The notes: generated from the letters alone by a model not told the origin. Numbered from the stretch's first letter, positions 1 through 10,266 are shown. The stretch: 64,000 nucleotides of DNA from an uncultured Isosphaeraceae bacterium (GCA_945957605.1 CAMFLR010000001.1:62001-126000); one strand, 5' to 3'. Made by a program: numbers and translations.

Positions 1-1
1 G

Positions 2-208
2 TGCGAGGCACAAATTCGCGCCCGGCATAAGGCTGTACCCGCAACCGTGGTTCGGCTCGATGACGACGGCGTGCGCGTGATGTTCGACGTCGCGCAGTCG
101 GCGGTGACTCCGGGACAGGTCGTCACGTTGTATGACGGCGATCTTGTAATCGGTGGCGGCTGGATCGAGGCGGCGGTCGATGCACCGGTTCCGTCGCACC
201 AAGCTTAG
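2..208 (+). CDS. mnmA: tRNA-specific 2-thiouridylase MnmA, C-terminal fragment
   Basis: An open frame runs in from the left edge and stops at TAG 206-208; about 68 residues are visible. MnmA (tRNA U34 2-thiouridylase) transfers sulfur to the wobble uridine of Glu, Gln and Lys tRNAs. The visible part looks like the C-terminal beta-barrel domain of that family: an early CEAQIR stretch, then AVTPGQVVTLYDGD, then a GGGWI stretch close to the C-terminus, the order seen at the end of MnmA. The catalytic PP-loop and cysteines lie outside the window and cannot be checked. The assignment rests on these short motifs only. A gltX gene lies 2.4 kb downstream; its enzyme charges one of the tRNAs MnmA modifies, but the two are not in one operon. 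Confidence 0.72.
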   Translation, partial: CEAQIRARHKAVPATVVRLDDDGVRVMFDVAQSAVTPGQVVTLYDGDLVIGGGWIEAAVDAPVPSHQA

Positions 209-304
209 AACACCGCGCGGTGATTGGAATTGCCGCAAATGGGGCCAGGCCCTAAAATCGTTTCAATGTGACGAGACGGTTGATCGCATTCGGACGCATC
301 GGCG

Positions 305-1504
305 ATGATGCATGCGAATGCAGTTGAGGAAAAGCCTGGTTGCCTCGCGGGTGAACTGCCAATCGATCAGGTTGCGGCCCGCTCCGGAGCGTTCGCCGCA
401 ATGCCCACCATCAGCCTGATTGTCCTCGACCGCAACGGCCAGTCCACGCCTCGTTTGCAGGTTGACGGATGGGTCGACGCTCTCTCTGGCACCGGTCACT
501 CGATCGAACTCGTTCGTGTAGGCGCAGACGATAGCTCGTACGCTGCCGATGATTGCTCGTGGGTCGCATCAACGGGCGCCGGTCTCTCACGCGACGCCTT
601 TCACGGCATGCGCCACTCATCAGGCGACATTTTGATCGTCGTCGACGGCTCACGCGCATTTCCCTCGGCCGACATCGCCAAGATCGCCGGACCGTTACTC
701 GACGGCGCAGCGCGAGTTGCAGTGGGAGATTGCAAAACGCGAGGATGGCGCAAGCTCGTGCTTGGTGCGCTCTATCCGCTCACCGGTTCCTGGGCCACTT
801 TCAGTAGCCTGATCGCCATCACACGCGAGGCGTTTCAAGCGATCGAACGAGAAGCCAAACCGGTTGGTACGCGGTTCAGTCTGGAGATTCTCAGCCGAGT
901 CCGCGAGGGACGCACCGATGTCGAGGTGCGCGGCGATGGAATCTCCGGTTCGTCTACTCTGACGTTCGACGACCTTCGCCATGCCAAGTGGCTGGCCGAT
1001 GATAAGCTGGGCAATCTGTCTCGGCTCATTCAGTTCTGCGTCGTTGGTGCGTCGGGGATGGTTGTCGACCTGACCCTCTATGTCGTCTTCCAGTGGATTT
1101 TCGGTCGCACTGGTTTGACGCGGCAGCCGACTTTCATCGGGCCGACACTCGACCTCGTGGCGGCGCGAGTCTTGGCAGTTTGCGTAGCTTTGATTTGGAA
1201 TTTCACGCTCAATCGACGATTAACTTTCAACTACGCAAAAAAAAGCGCGATCCTTCCGCAATTCGTGACCTATGTTTTAAGTAACGCGCTTGGAATAGCG
1301 TTGAGCCTGACATTGAGTCTGACTTTGCCCGAAATCTCCGGATTCTTTTCCCGACACAAGCTGGCGGCAGCGGTGGTGGGGATCGTTTCGGCGACAGGGG
1401 TGAGTTTCTCGATGTCGCGCTGGTTGGTGTTTCGGCACCGGGCGCCAGCTCCCGAGCTGTCTCCGACGCCGGAAACGCCTGAAGTCTCTGTGCCTTCCGC
1501 ATGA
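305..1504 (+). CDS. GtrA-family membrane protein with N-terminal degenerate glycosyltransferase-2-like domain
   Basis: A protein of 399 residues. Residues ~33-225 resemble the fold of dolichyl-phosphate-mannose-synthase-type GT2 enzymes (TISLIVLDRNG start, then GDILIVVDGSRAFP where active enzymes carry a DxD-type acidic motif). Here that site reads VVDGS, so catalytic activity is doubtful. Residues ~240-385 are a GtrA-like domain with four predicted membrane helices, starting at LIQFCVVGASGMVVDLTLY and including the typical WNFTLNRRLTF stretch. Active relatives pass a sugar to a polyprenyl phosphate and move it across the membrane for wall or surface glycans. An internal ATG at 401, directly before the GT2-like core, is an alternative start. 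The tail (residues ~380-399) is rich in Pro, Glu and Thr. No partner glycan genes are adjacent. Confidence 0.75.
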   Translation: MMHANAVEEKPGCLAGELPIDQVAARSGAFAAMPTISLIVLDRNGQSTPRLQVDGWVDALSGTGHSIELVRVGADDSSYAADDCSWVASTGAGLSRDAFHGMRHSSGDILIVVDGSRAFPSADIAKIAGPLLDGAARVAVGDCKTRGWRKLVLGALYPLTGSWATFSSLIAITREAFQAIEREAKPVGTRFSLEILSRVREGRTDVEVRGDGISGSSTLTFDDLRHAKWLADDKLGNLSRLIQFCVVGASGMVVDLTLYVVFQWIFGRTGLTRQPTFIGPTLDLVAARVLAVCVALIWNFTLNRRLTFNYAKKSAILPQFVTYVLSNALGIALSLTLSLTLPEISGFFSRHKLAAAVVGIVSATGVSFSMSRWLVFRHRAPAPELSPTPETPEVSVPSA

Positions 1505-1833
1505 TCTCGGCTGGCGGTCGGTTGCTCGAACGCAACGGATCGCCAAATAAAAAAGTCGAGACGCGTGCAAGAATGGTTCAGACTGCAAGTGAGGTTGCTT
1601 GCACCAGGGAATTGGAGCGCGGTGGATCGATGGTCGATCTGCCCTTGCCGTGATTGAGTGTGCTTGACGAAGAGCACAAACGCCTAGCGACACGCCATAC
1701 TTTGCACAACCGCAGGATGGGCGGTCTCTTTTGGTTGCGCGTCGGGACGATGCGCCCCGGTAACAGCGTTAAAACTCGGCACTCCACGGAAACGACGCAG
1801 GACTTCTTCGAACTCAGTGAGGAGCATCATCTT
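1505..1833. other. Intergenic region, no gene seen
   Basis: About 330 bp between the GtrA-like gene and the next small gene. An in-frame upstream extension of the small gene (from 1654) exists, but it has no ribosome binding site and an Arg/Thr-rich composition unlike coding sequence here. I treat this stretch as the promoter and leader of the small gene; no clear -35/-10 pair or hairpin stands out. Confidence 0.4.
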
Positions 1834-2178
1834 ATGCGTTCTGCACCACTCGCCCCCACGAAGCCCCGGTCGCCGAAAGCTAATCTGACGGACCGCGAAA
1901 ACTCCGCTGCCTCCAGCGCGACTCATGTTGTTGAGGCTGCGCCGAAAAAGGTCGCGGCTTCCAGCATTCCTCCCGCTCCGACGAGCGCTGAGGCGTTTTC
2001 GTGCGAGGAAGCTGAGTTCATGGACGCGATGCAGGCCTATAAGAAGTCGTCAGGCCGGATGTTCCCCACCTGGAGCGAAGTTCTCGAAGTCCTGCGAGAT
2101 CTGGGATATCAAAAGGCCGCCTCGGTAGCGAGCGGTGTGACCCAGACCGCCGAAACGCGTGCGACCGTCTCAGCCTAA
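1834..2178 (+). CDS. Small conserved hypothetical protein (114 aa)
   Basis: I place the start at ATG 1834 because a GGAG sequence (1821-1824) sits 9 bp before it; the frame is open further upstream without such a site. The first ~60 residues are Ala/Pro/Ser-rich and probably disordered. The C-terminal part is compact: [17 protein letters not shown] followed by [18 protein letters not shown]. This [31 protein letters not shown] pattern is, to my knowledge, a recurrent small-protein signature in planctomycetes, with no known function. No signal peptide or membrane segment is visible, so it is probably cytoplasmic. A hairpin at 2234-2266 follows, so it is likely transcribed alone. Confidence 0.65.
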   Translation: MRSAPLAPTKPRSPKANLTDRENSAASSATHVVEAAPKKVAASSIPPAPTSAEAFSCEEAEFMDAMQAYKKSSGRMFPTWSEVLEVLRDLGYQKAASVASGVTQTAETRATVSA

Positions 2179-2233
2179 GGTTGGCGAGTGATCATGCGAA
2201 GGCGTGATTGAATAAAGTGATTCGAAAGTAAAT

Positions 2234-2266
2234 GAGGATGACCAACCTAATTGGCTGGCCATCCTC
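2234..2266 (+). terminator. Hairpin downstream of the 1834-2178 gene
   Basis: GAGGATGACCAACC, loop TAATT, then GGCTGGCCATCCTC: 12 of 14 positions pair, with two A/C mismatches. The following bases (TTGCTATTTCTG) are T-rich but not a clean run. Probably an intrinsic terminator of the small gene. Confidence 0.5.
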
Positions 2267-2590
2267 TTGCTATTTCTGTACTCGAGAGATTGGGTATCGC
2301 GACATCGAACGCTGCAGCGCCTGAGATGAGATGGGGGCGTGCCGCTTCGCCGCCTTCTTTCCAGGTAAATTCATCCGTGTCCGTGCTGTCGGCCAAACGT
2401 CTGAAGAACACTCCGTTAATTGCGGCGCCGGTACACGTTTCACCGCCGTCAGACGCTGTGAAGGTGGCGTCGTTCTGAATGCATGGGAGGCCTGGGTCTG
2501 CCTCAGGTTGACATCCTCGCGCGCGATGGCTTATCGTGAACCCAATTCGTTCCTCGACAAGCGGTTTCGACGCGAGCTCTCTCGAATACC
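2267..2590. other. Intergenic region upstream of gltX, no gene seen
   Basis: About 320 bp. Short open frames on both strands are unlike known proteins and have no ribosome binding sites. It presumably contains the gltX promoter. I see no T-box-like or other structured leader that I could defend. Confidence 0.4.
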
Positions 2591-4060
2591 ATGACAGTCC
2601 GCACGCGATTTGCTCCCAGTCCCACCGGTTATTTGCACATCGGCGGCGTTCGCACCGCACTTTTTAACTGGCTGCTGGCCCGGCACTACGGCGGGCAGTT
2701 CGTTCTGCGAATCGACGACACCGACCAGGATCGCCACGTTGAAGCCGCGGTCGGTCTGATTCTCGAAGGTTTCCGCTGGATGGACATGGGCTGGGACGAA
2801 GGTCCCGAAGTCGGTGGCCCGCACGGTCCCTACTTCCAATCTCAGCGCGGCGAGAAATATCGCGCAGCCGCCGATCGCCTGATCGCGTCGGGTCACGTCT
2901 ACCGCGACTACACGACTGCCGAAGAACGCGACGCCGAGAAAAAAGCAGCCGATGCTGCCAAGATCGCCTACCGGTTCCGCGGCGCTCGGCCGACGCCGGA
3001 ACAGATCACACAATACGACGCGGAAGGCCGTCCCTACGCGCTGCGGTTCCAGGTACCGCTTGGTCGCAAGGTCGTGATCAACGACGCTATCAAGGGGACG
3101 GTCGAGCAGAGCACCGACGAAATGGGTGATTTCGTCATCATGCGCGCCGGTGGCAACCCGCTCTACAACTTCGCGAGCGTGGTCGACGATGCCGATATGC
3201 AGATCACGCATATCGTCCGCGCTGAAGAGCATCTTGCGAACACGTTTTCACAGATTCTCGTGTTTGAGGCGCTGGGATACGAACTGCCTATCTTCGCGCA
3301 CGTGCCGTATGTCGCCGCTCCTGGTTCGCGCAAAAAGTTGTCGAAGCGAGATGGTGCGGTCGGCCTCGATGAATACATGAATAAGGGCTATCTCCCCGAG
3401 GCGATGATGAATTATCTCGCCCGCCTGGGGTGGAGCCTCGACGCCAGCCAGGAAGTTTTCACCCGCGCCGAATTGATCGAAAAGTTCGGTCTCGACCGTG
3501 TGAATTCGTCTCCGGCCAGTCACGACCCGGACAAGCTCTTCTGGCTTCAGGGCGAGTGGATGAAGACGGTTGATCTGGCCGACAAGGTCGAAGCCGTGCT
3601 CCCCTGGATGCACAAGGAAGGCTTGATTCACGAATCGGTCCATCTCAACGAAAAACGCAAGATTGCCGCCGTGATCTCAGCCTTGGGCGATCGTCTGAAG
3701 ACGTATTCCGATATCATTACCCTCGGAAAATACTTCTTCACCGATACGATCACGTACGATCCCGACGCAGTGAAAAAGCGCCTTCGCAAGCCGGGCGTTT
3801 CCGAGATGCTCGTCAAGTTCGCCGAGATGCTCAAGACGGTTGAGCCTTACGAGATCTCTTCGCTTGAAACCGCCGTGCACGCCTTCGCCGAAACGAACGG
3901 CATCAAAATGGGTGACGTTGTGAACCCGGTGCGAGTTGCGGTGACTGGCCAGGGTGTTGGTCCAGGATTCTACGACTGCCTCCACATTCTGGGCCGGGAC
4001 GTTTGCCTCAAGCGGATTGCCGACACGATCGCCATGCTTGCTGCCGAGCCCACTTCATGA
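2591..4060 (+). CDS. gltX: Glutamyl-tRNA synthetase
   Basis: A 489-residue class I aminoacyl-tRNA synthetase that attaches glutamate to tRNA-Glu in the cytoplasm. The N-terminus has the family start RFAPSPTGYLHIGGVRTALF, containing the HIGH-type motif (HIGG). The KMSKS-type loop is KKLSKRDGAVG at about residues 246-256. The length fits bacterial GluRS. The C-terminal anticodon-binding region ends with NPVRVAVTGQGVGPGFYD and ILGRDVCLKRI, both typical. The stop codon overlaps the next start as ATGA, indicating translational coupling with the downstream membrane protein. Whether it is discriminating or also charges tRNA-Gln cannot be judged from the sequence alone. Confidence 0.95.
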   Translation: MTVRTRFAPSPTGYLHIGGVRTALFNWLLARHYGGQFVLRIDDTDQDRHVEAAVGLILEGFRWMDMGWDEGPEVGGPHGPYFQSQRGEKYRAAADRLIASGHVYRDYTTAEERDAEKKAADAAKIAYRFRGARPTPEQITQYDAEGRPYALRFQVPLGRKVVINDAIKGTVEQSTDEMGDFVIMRAGGNPLYNFASVVDDADMQITHIVRAEEHLANTFSQILVFEALGYELPIFAHVPYVAAPGSRKKLSKRDGAVGLDEYMNKGYLPEAMMNYLARLGWSLDASQEVFTRAELIEKFGLDRVNSSPASHDPDKLFWLQGEWMKTVDLADKVEAVLPWMHKEGLIHESVHLNEKRKIAAVISALGDRLKTYSDIITLGKYFFTDTITYDPDAVKKRLRKPGVSEMLVKFAEMLKTVEPYEISSLETAVHAFAETNGIKMGDVVNPVRVAVTGQGVGPGFYDCLHILGRDVCLKRIADTIAMLAAEPTS

Positions 4061-4593
4061 GCGCACGCAAGGAAAAAAAAGCACGTCTACGCGAGGCGAA
4101 AGCCCTCGAAGCGCAAACGCAGCAACGAAAGAAGGGTTCGCTGCTGTTCCGGCGGCGAATCACGCTCGTTGCACTTGCGGGCGGTCTGGCACTCGCGGCT
4201 GTGACCTTGTTCAACACCAACCGTGAAGCACGGCTGACGTTCATTAACAAGGCCGGGTTTCCGCTCGATTCGATCAAGGTTGAGTTCCCCGGCGGGTCGA
4301 AGTCGTTCGAATCTCTCGCTCCAGACGATAAGATCTCGATCCGCCTGGTGCCCGACAAACCGATTCCACCAGAAGACGCGAACAAACCGCTCGTCATCGA
4401 GATCAACAAGTCGGGAAGTGCTCCACTCAAGTTCCGCTCGTGGGCTGGGAACAAGGATCCCAAGCTTCACCAGATATTTGCGGCGACGAGCCAACCCGAC
4501 GGTCGACTCGAAGTGATGCCTGTGGTTGGCGCCGAGAATGGCACTCGGTTCAGTTTTCGCGCGTTGCTTCGGTCGATCGGGATCGGGCGCTGA
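4057..4593 (+). CDS. Membrane-anchored hypothetical protein coupled to gltX
   Basis: Starts at ATG 4057, overlapping the gltX stop (ATGA), and encodes 178 residues. The first ~32 residues are very basic (Lys/Arg-rich), followed by one membrane helix at ~34-52 (ITLVALAGGLALAAVTLF). This suggests a short cytoplasmic N-terminus and an outside domain of ~125 residues with beta-like composition (LTFINKAGFPLDSIKVEF). I do not recognise the family. The overlap with gltX suggests co-expression, but a functional link is inference only. Confidence 0.65.
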   Translation: MSARKEKKARLREAKALEAQTQQRKKGSLLFRRRITLVALAGGLALAAVTLFNTNREARLTFINKAGFPLDSIKVEFPGGSKSFESLAPDDKISIRLVPDKPIPPEDANKPLVIEINKSGSAPLKFRSWAGNKDPKLHQIFAATSQPDGRLEVMPVVGAENGTRFSFRALLRSIGIGR

Positions 4594-4726
4594 CGCACCG
4601 TCACTTGACGAGCGCGGCCTGCTTTTGCTTTCCTTTTCATTCGCATAACGTACGGTTTCCCTGGATGTCCGAGCGCGACGCGCAACGACTTCATACTCTT
4701 CCGAACATCGCTGGAAGCTTTCATCC

Positions 4727-5629
4727 ATGTCGCTGCTCGTTGTTGGTTCGATCGCGCTCGACTCGGTTCACACCCCCTTCGGAGTGGCTGAAGACGCCCT
4801 TGGCGGGTCGGCAACTTACTTCTCCTATGCCGCGAGCTACTTCACGCCCGTGCGGCTCGTGGGCGTGGTTGGCGAGGATTTCCCGCCCGAGCATCGCGCC
4901 CTGCTCGAATCGCGCAAGGTTGATACCTCGGGACTGTCGATCGAGAAGGGCGGAAAAACTTTCCGCTGGCGTGGCAAGTACGAAGGCGACATGAACAACG
5001 CCGAAACGCTTGAGGTTCACCTCAACGTGCTCGGCACGTTCAACCCCGACCTCTCGCCCGAGTTCGCGAGTACGCCGTTCGTCTTCCTCGCGAATGGCAG
5101 CCCGAGCATGCAGCGCAAGGTGCTCTCGCAGGCCAAGAACCGCAAGCTCGCCGTCGCCGACACGATGAACTTCTGGATTGAAACCCAGCGCGACGAACTT
5201 TACGCGTTGCTGAAAGAAGTCGACGGCCTCGTGCTTAACGATGGCGAGGCCCGGATGCTGACCGAGGAAGTTAACCTCGTTCGCGCGGGTGAAAAAGTGC
5301 TTGCGCTTGGCCCCAAGTTCGTGATCATCAAAAAAGGTGAACATGGCGCCATGTTCCTGAGCGCCGATCAGTCGTTCGTGATGCCAGCCTACCCACTGGG
5401 AGACGTGATCGATCCCACAGGCGCGGGCGATAGCTTCGCTGGCGGCTTCATGGGGTACCTTGCCTCCGTCGGCCGCACCGATGCCGCAGCGCTCAAAACG
5501 GCCATGGCGTACGGCTCGGTCATCGCCAGCTTCAACGTGCAGGACTTCAGCCTCCGGCGCTTCCAGCGCACCGAACGTCCTGAGATCGACGCGCGACTCG
5601 AAGCCTATCGCGCGATGATGAGTTTCTAA
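4727..5629 (+). CDS. PfkB-family carbohydrate/nucleoside kinase
   Basis: A 300-residue ribokinase-fold enzyme that phosphorylates a sugar or nucleoside with ATP. The N-terminus MSLLVVGSIALDSVHTP has the family beta-strand and substrate Asp, followed by the GG motif (ALGGSATYFSYAAS). The second signature is DPTGAGDSFAGGFMGYL near residue 229, which supplies the anion hole and the catalytic Asp of GAGD. The length matches the family. The substrate cannot be deduced; the N-terminal region resembles adenosine-kinase-like members as much as ribokinase. ThpR follows 45 bp downstream on the same strand. Confidence 0.88.
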   Translation: MSLLVVGSIALDSVHTPFGVAEDALGGSATYFSYAASYFTPVRLVGVVGEDFPPEHRALLESRKVDTSGLSIEKGGKTFRWRGKYEGDMNNAETLEVHLNVLGTFNPDLSPEFASTPFVFLANGSPSMQRKVLSQAKNRKLAVADTMNFWIETQRDELYALLKEVDGLVLNDGEARMLTEEVNLVRAGEKVLALGPKFVIIKKGEHGAMFLSADQSFVMPAYPLGDVIDPTGAGDSFAGGFMGYLASVGRTDAAALKTAMAYGSVIASFNVQDFSLRRFQRTERPEIDARLEAYRAMMSF

Positions 5630-5674
5630 GGCTGAGTTGAAGCGAAACGTTTTGCAAGCATAGGCGTGATCGTC

Positions 5675-6262
5675 ATGTCAAAAACCACGAGGACGTTCAT
5701 CGCCCTGCCGATCCCCGACCCGCTGAAGGCGAAGCTCGAACGCCTTCAGCGGTTGATCGCGCCCGACGTTCCCGACGCACGCTGGGCTGAACCCGCTGGA
5801 TTCCACCTTACGCTTGCGTTTCTGGGTGATGTCGACGACACCGATCTCAATGCGATCTGCAAGTCCGTCGCCGAAGCCGTGCGTGATGTGCCCGCCAATT
5901 CCTACACCATCAAAGGGCTGGGCGGATTTCCCGACATGGGCCAACCGCGCACGCTCTGGGTCGGCTTGACCGGCGACATGGACGCGCTCGACGAACTGCG
6001 CCGGCGTGTTGTCGAAGCGACAGCAAGCGCGGGCTATCGCGCCGATCCGAAATTTCACCCACACATTACAATTGGCCGCGTCAAAGTTCGCCGAGGCTCT
6101 GAACTCAACCTTTCCGCACTCGAAGCTCATTACCGCACTTGGGCCGCCGGTGTATTCTCAACTGATTCGGTTGTTACATACTCGTCGAATACACATCCCG
6201 AGGGGCCGCAATACAGCCCGCTTGGCATCGCTCCTTTGAAAACTGTGCCAAAACCACGCTGA
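5675..6262 (+). CDS. thpR: RNA 2',3'-cyclic phosphodiesterase (LigT/ThpR family)
   Basis: About 195 residues from ATG 5675; an in-frame GTG at 5666 is an alternative start. The 2H phosphoesterase fold is marked by two HxT motifs, FHLTLAFLGD (residues ~46-55) and HPHITIGRVK (~130-139), which hold the two catalytic histidines and threonines. Family members open 2',3'-cyclic phosphates on RNA ends to 2'-phosphates and can ligate tRNA halves in vitro. The opening TFIALPIPDPLK is also typical. The gene converges with the thioredoxin-like gene on the other strand, 17 bp away. Confidence 0.88.
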   Translation: MSKTTRTFIALPIPDPLKAKLERLQRLIAPDVPDARWAEPAGFHLTLAFLGDVDDTDLNAICKSVAEAVRDVPANSYTIKGLGGFPDMGQPRTLWVGLTGDMDALDELRRRVVEATASAGYRADPKFHPHITIGRVKVRRGSELNLSALEAHYRTWAAGVFSTDSVVTYSSNTHPEGPQYSPLGIAPLKTVPKPR

Positions 6263-6279
6263 CCGCCGTCGGCAGATAA

Positions 6280-7353
6280 TCACTTGATTTCGGCCAGCAG
6301 TTTTTCGACGGCCGCGTCGAGCTCTTTGCCGTGCGCATCGATGTACCGAATGATGCCCTTGGCGTCGATGACGAAAATCCGCGGCCAGTGCGGGACGTCA
6401 TAATCGATTTCAATCGGGCCGCGCGTTTCCTCGCCGTCATACCACGACGGCCAGCTCATCTCTTTGTCGCCAACGGTTTTCTTCGCCACCTTCAACTCAT
6501 CACCGCAGTTGACGCCGAGCAAGACAAACGGCTTGCCCTGGTGACGTTTCCACAGCTCCTTTTCCTGCGGCACCATTCGCATGCACGGCCCGCACCAACT
6601 GCCCCAGAAAACCACCATGACCACTTTTCCGCGATAGTCAGAAAGCTTCAGGCGCTTGCCATCGAGGTCGTTGGCGTCAATCTCGGGTGCAATGCCGCCG
6701 ACCTTGAGATTCGGCAAGTTATCGAGCCGCTTCAACTCGTGCGTAGCAAGCAGTCCGACGGTGGTTTTGCCGTCAGGAGTTTTGACGTCGCTGAATTTGG
6801 TGGCCTCGGTGAAGTAGCTGCTTGCCTGTTCGAGCAGCGCAGTTTTTTGCTCCTCAGGAACGTCTCGACTGTAGGGAAATGCCTGATCGTGGCACTGTTT
6901 GCCCCGGCAGTACGCCGCTTGCGCTCTGACCTCACGACTGGGATGGGATTCTCTCACGGTTTCAACGATCGACTCTGCCCACGGCTCGCCGCCCCGGTAC
7001 GTCAAGTTGAAACAGAGGCGTCCCATTCGTGGGTCATCTTTTCTGGCAAGGACCAGCTTGGTGATCTCGTCGTCGAGAGGCCACGTCATGTCCCCTGTCA
7101 GCAGTAATACGCCATCAAGTGCCGCTGGGTCATCCGGATGGCTCTTGACCAAAGTTTGAACCGCATCCGCCGCCGAGCGTTGTTTCTCCTGATAGATTCG
7201 GTTTGCGGCGCTGATCTTCGCGCGATCATGCTTCGCCGCCGCTAACTCATCGTCAAACGATTTCTCGAGTTTCGCGAAGTCCGACTTCATCTTGGCAAAC
7301 TGTTCCGAAACAGAAGGCTCGGCCGCCAGCAGGCATAGGGCTAGCAAGAGCAT
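6280..7353 (-). CDS. Secreted TlpA/ResA-like thioredoxin-domain protein
   Basis: I place the start at ATG 7353, which gives an N-terminal signal peptide (MLLLALCLLAAEPS) preceded by GGGGA; the frame stays open to 7428 only with a TTG. The mature protein has a helical N-terminal ~190 residues (charged, with FAKMKSDFAKLEKSF), then a redoxin domain from ~residue 215: APEIDANDLDGKRLKLSDYRGK, then GSWCGPCMRMVPQE. The WCGPC active site is intact, so it can reduce or exchange disulfides outside the cytoplasmic membrane. The N-terminal helical region plus TlpA domain is a common planctomycete arrangement. Its substrate is unknown. Confidence 0.82.
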   Translation of the reverse strand: MLLLALCLLAAEPSVSEQFAKMKSDFAKLEKSFDDELAAAKHDRAKISAANRIYQEKQRSAADAVQTLVKSHPDDPAALDGVLLLTGDMTWPLDDEITKLVLARKDDPRMGRLCFNLTYRGGEPWAESIVETVRESHPSREVRAQAAYCRGKQCHDQAFPYSRDVPEEQKTALLEQASSYFTEATKFSDVKTPDGKTTVGLLATHELKRLDNLPNLKVGGIAPEIDANDLDGKRLKLSDYRGKVVMVVFWGSWCGPCMRMVPQEKELWKRHQGKPFVLLGVNCGDELKVAKKTVGDKEMSWPSWYDGEETRGPIEIDYDVPHWPRIFVIDAKGIIRYIDAHGKELDAAVEKLLAEIK

Positions 7354-7594
7354 GAGCGTCGTCCCCGGTGTTAGCAGAGTGGAATAAACCGAACATATCG
7401 GGCGCCGAGAAAGAAATCGACGAGCCAATGATTCGATGGCGAGCCATGGTGTGTTAGTCCTGATGGCTCAAGGAGAAACTCTCCAGAAACCAGCAGTCAG
7501 CCGCTTGACGCGCCCGCCCAGTAATGCTAGGGTTATCTATCCGAACGTACAGTAGGTTGATTTGCGGCGATTTCATGCAGGGGAGGCACGCGCC

Positions 7595-8671
<1,077 letters not shown>

Positions 8672-8686
8672 ACTGAGATAGCTCGG

Positions 8687-8713
8687 GCGCTCGGAGACGA
8701 AGTCTTCGAGCGC
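8687..8713 (+). terminator. recA terminator hairpin
   Basis: GCGCTCGGAGAC, loop GAA, GTCTTCGAGCGC: 11 Watson-Crick pairs and one G-T pair, followed by CGCCGATTTATTTG. Separates recA from the protease gene. Confidence 0.65.
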
Positions 8714-8763
8714 GCCGATTTATTTGAGTCATCCGGCCGACCTCAACCGCCGAGGCGATTGCC

Positions 8764-10179
8764 ATGATCCACGCGTTGCCGCTCGCCCTGGCCTTGATCG
8801 CTCAGGCCAAGCCCGAATCCCCGACACCGCTGGATCTCGTTTCGGCGATCGAGACCGTGGTGGCCGACGCGGTCGAGAAGACCGAACAATCGGTGGTCGC
8901 GATCGCTCGCGTGCGCGCTGCAAAAGGCGACGAGACGACTGCGATTCGCGGGCGCGAGGCCGCAACTCCTCTCGCCGGCGAACCCGCGTTTGGTTTGAAC
9001 GGGCTTCAAGCATTTCAGAATGATTACGTGTCGATGGACTACGGTTCGGGCGTGGTCATCGGCGACAATGGCGAGATTCTCACCGCGTTTCATGTGGTCA
9101 AGGGCGCAAGTAGCCTTATGGTTCGAGCGTTCGGACGCCAGCAGTTCGAAGCCGAGGTGATCGCTGCCGACCCTCGTAGCGATCTCGCGGTCATCGCTCC
9201 TCGAATTGCTCAAGGAATTCAGCCTCCGAAACTCAAGGCGATCAAGATCGGTTCTTCGACGGGATTGCGCAAGGGGAATTTCCTGCTCGCTCTGGGCAAC
9301 CCATACAACGCCGCTCGAGACGGCCGCGCCTCTGCGAGCTGGGGAATTCTGGCAAATATTGCCCGTAGGCTTGAACCCTCAGACTCCAACAAGCAACTCC
9401 GGCATTACCCCACGCTGCTGCAGCTCGATGCCAAGCTCAACCTTGGGATGAGCGGTGGCGCGGTTGTGAACATGCGCGGGGAACTGGTTGGCCTCACGAC
9501 CAACGCCGTGAACGCTTCGGGATTTGATGCGCAGGCAGGATATGCCGTACCGATCGATGCGATCGGCAAGCGAATCATCGACACCTTGCGCCAGGGCAAG
9601 GAAGTCGAGTACGGGTTCCTCGGAATTGGCCTGGCCGAAGACTATTCCAATCGTGTCGGACGTTTGAGCCCCAACACGCCTGCGAGTGACGCTGGGCTTG
9701 TCGTGGGCGATCAAATCGTCGCCGTGGGCGACCTCAAGGTCATCGACTCTGACTCACTTGTGTCGTCTGTCAACGCGTACGCTCCCGGCGAGCCAATTCA
9801 TCTGAAAATCGTTCGAAACGGCGAAGCGCTCGAAAAGACGATCATGCTTTCAAAGTTTCCGATCACCGGCGAAGTGATCGCTACCAATCGGCCCGCTCCA
9901 TGGCGTGGCCTTCGCGTCGATTACCTCAGTATGCTGCCCGACGGCAACCTCGGCCGCGAGTTGCTCGACGCGATGTCACGAGGCGGCGTGGGTGTCACTC
10001 AGGTCATCCCCGGCTCGGCAGCCGACAACGCGGGTCTTCGCGTTGGTCAGGTGATTTTGCTGGTCAACGACAAGGGAGTTCGCACTCCCGCCGAGTTCTT
10101 GAAGGCTGTCGCCAATGCGCAAGGTCCAGTTGAACTGGGGATTGAGGGAGACCGAAAGATCCGCATTGAGGAAAAGTGA
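8764..10179 (+). CDS. HtrA/DegP-like serine protease with two PDZ domains
   Basis: A 471-residue trypsin-like protease. A short hydrophobic N-terminus (MIHALPLALALIAQA) suggests export. The catalytic triad is visible: His110 in LTAFHVV, Asp140 in DPRSDLAVI, Ser230 in LGMSGGAVV. The last is an unusual form of the family GNSGGPL loop, but the nucleophile is present. PDZ 1 starts near residue 283 (YGFLGIGLAED) and PDZ 2 near 378, ending with ADNAGLRVGQVILLVND. Such proteases degrade or refold damaged exported proteins. Its gene lies between recA and the giant low-complexity protein; both intergenic gaps are >50 bp, so co-transcription is uncertain. Confidence 0.87.
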   Translation: MIHALPLALALIAQAKPESPTPLDLVSAIETVVADAVEKTEQSVVAIARVRAAKGDETTAIRGREAATPLAGEPAFGLNGLQAFQNDYVSMDYGSGVVIGDNGEILTAFHVVKGASSLMVRAFGRQQFEAEVIAADPRSDLAVIAPRIAQGIQPPKLKAIKIGSSTGLRKGNFLLALGNPYNAARDGRASASWGILANIARRLEPSDSNKQLRHYPTLLQLDAKLNLGMSGGAVVNMRGELVGLTTNAVNASGFDAQAGYAVPIDAIGKRIIDTLRQGKEVEYGFLGIGLAEDYSNRVGRLSPNTPASDAGLVVGDQIVAVGDLKVIDSDSLVSSVNAYAPGEPIHLKIVRNGEALEKTIMLSKFPITGEVIATNRPAPWRGLRVDYLSMLPDGNLGRELLDAMSRGGVGVTQVIPGSAADNAGLRVGQVILLVNDKGVRTPAEFLKAVANAQGPVELGIEGDRKIRIEEK

Positions 10180-10260
10180 TTCAGGCGCGTCATTCGGAAA
10201 ACCCGGTCAGGTCCGTGACAATCGTCGAACCTGACTCCTAGGTTTTTCGTAAGAAGCACG

Positions 10261-10266
10261 TATAAT
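10261..10266 (+). promoter_or_regulatory. Possible -10 element (TATAAT) upstream of the giant gene
   Basis: A perfect TATAAT lies ~124 bp before the start of the 2068-residue protein. At the expected spacing there is no good -35 hexamer (CTAGGT), so this is only a candidate housekeeping promoter. Confidence 0.25.

Noticed and set aside
7495-7594. LexA-type SOS box upstream of recA
   Set aside because: I searched by eye for GAAC-GTTC or CTG-CAG type palindromes; only a half-site (CGAACGTAC) is visible, which is not enough.
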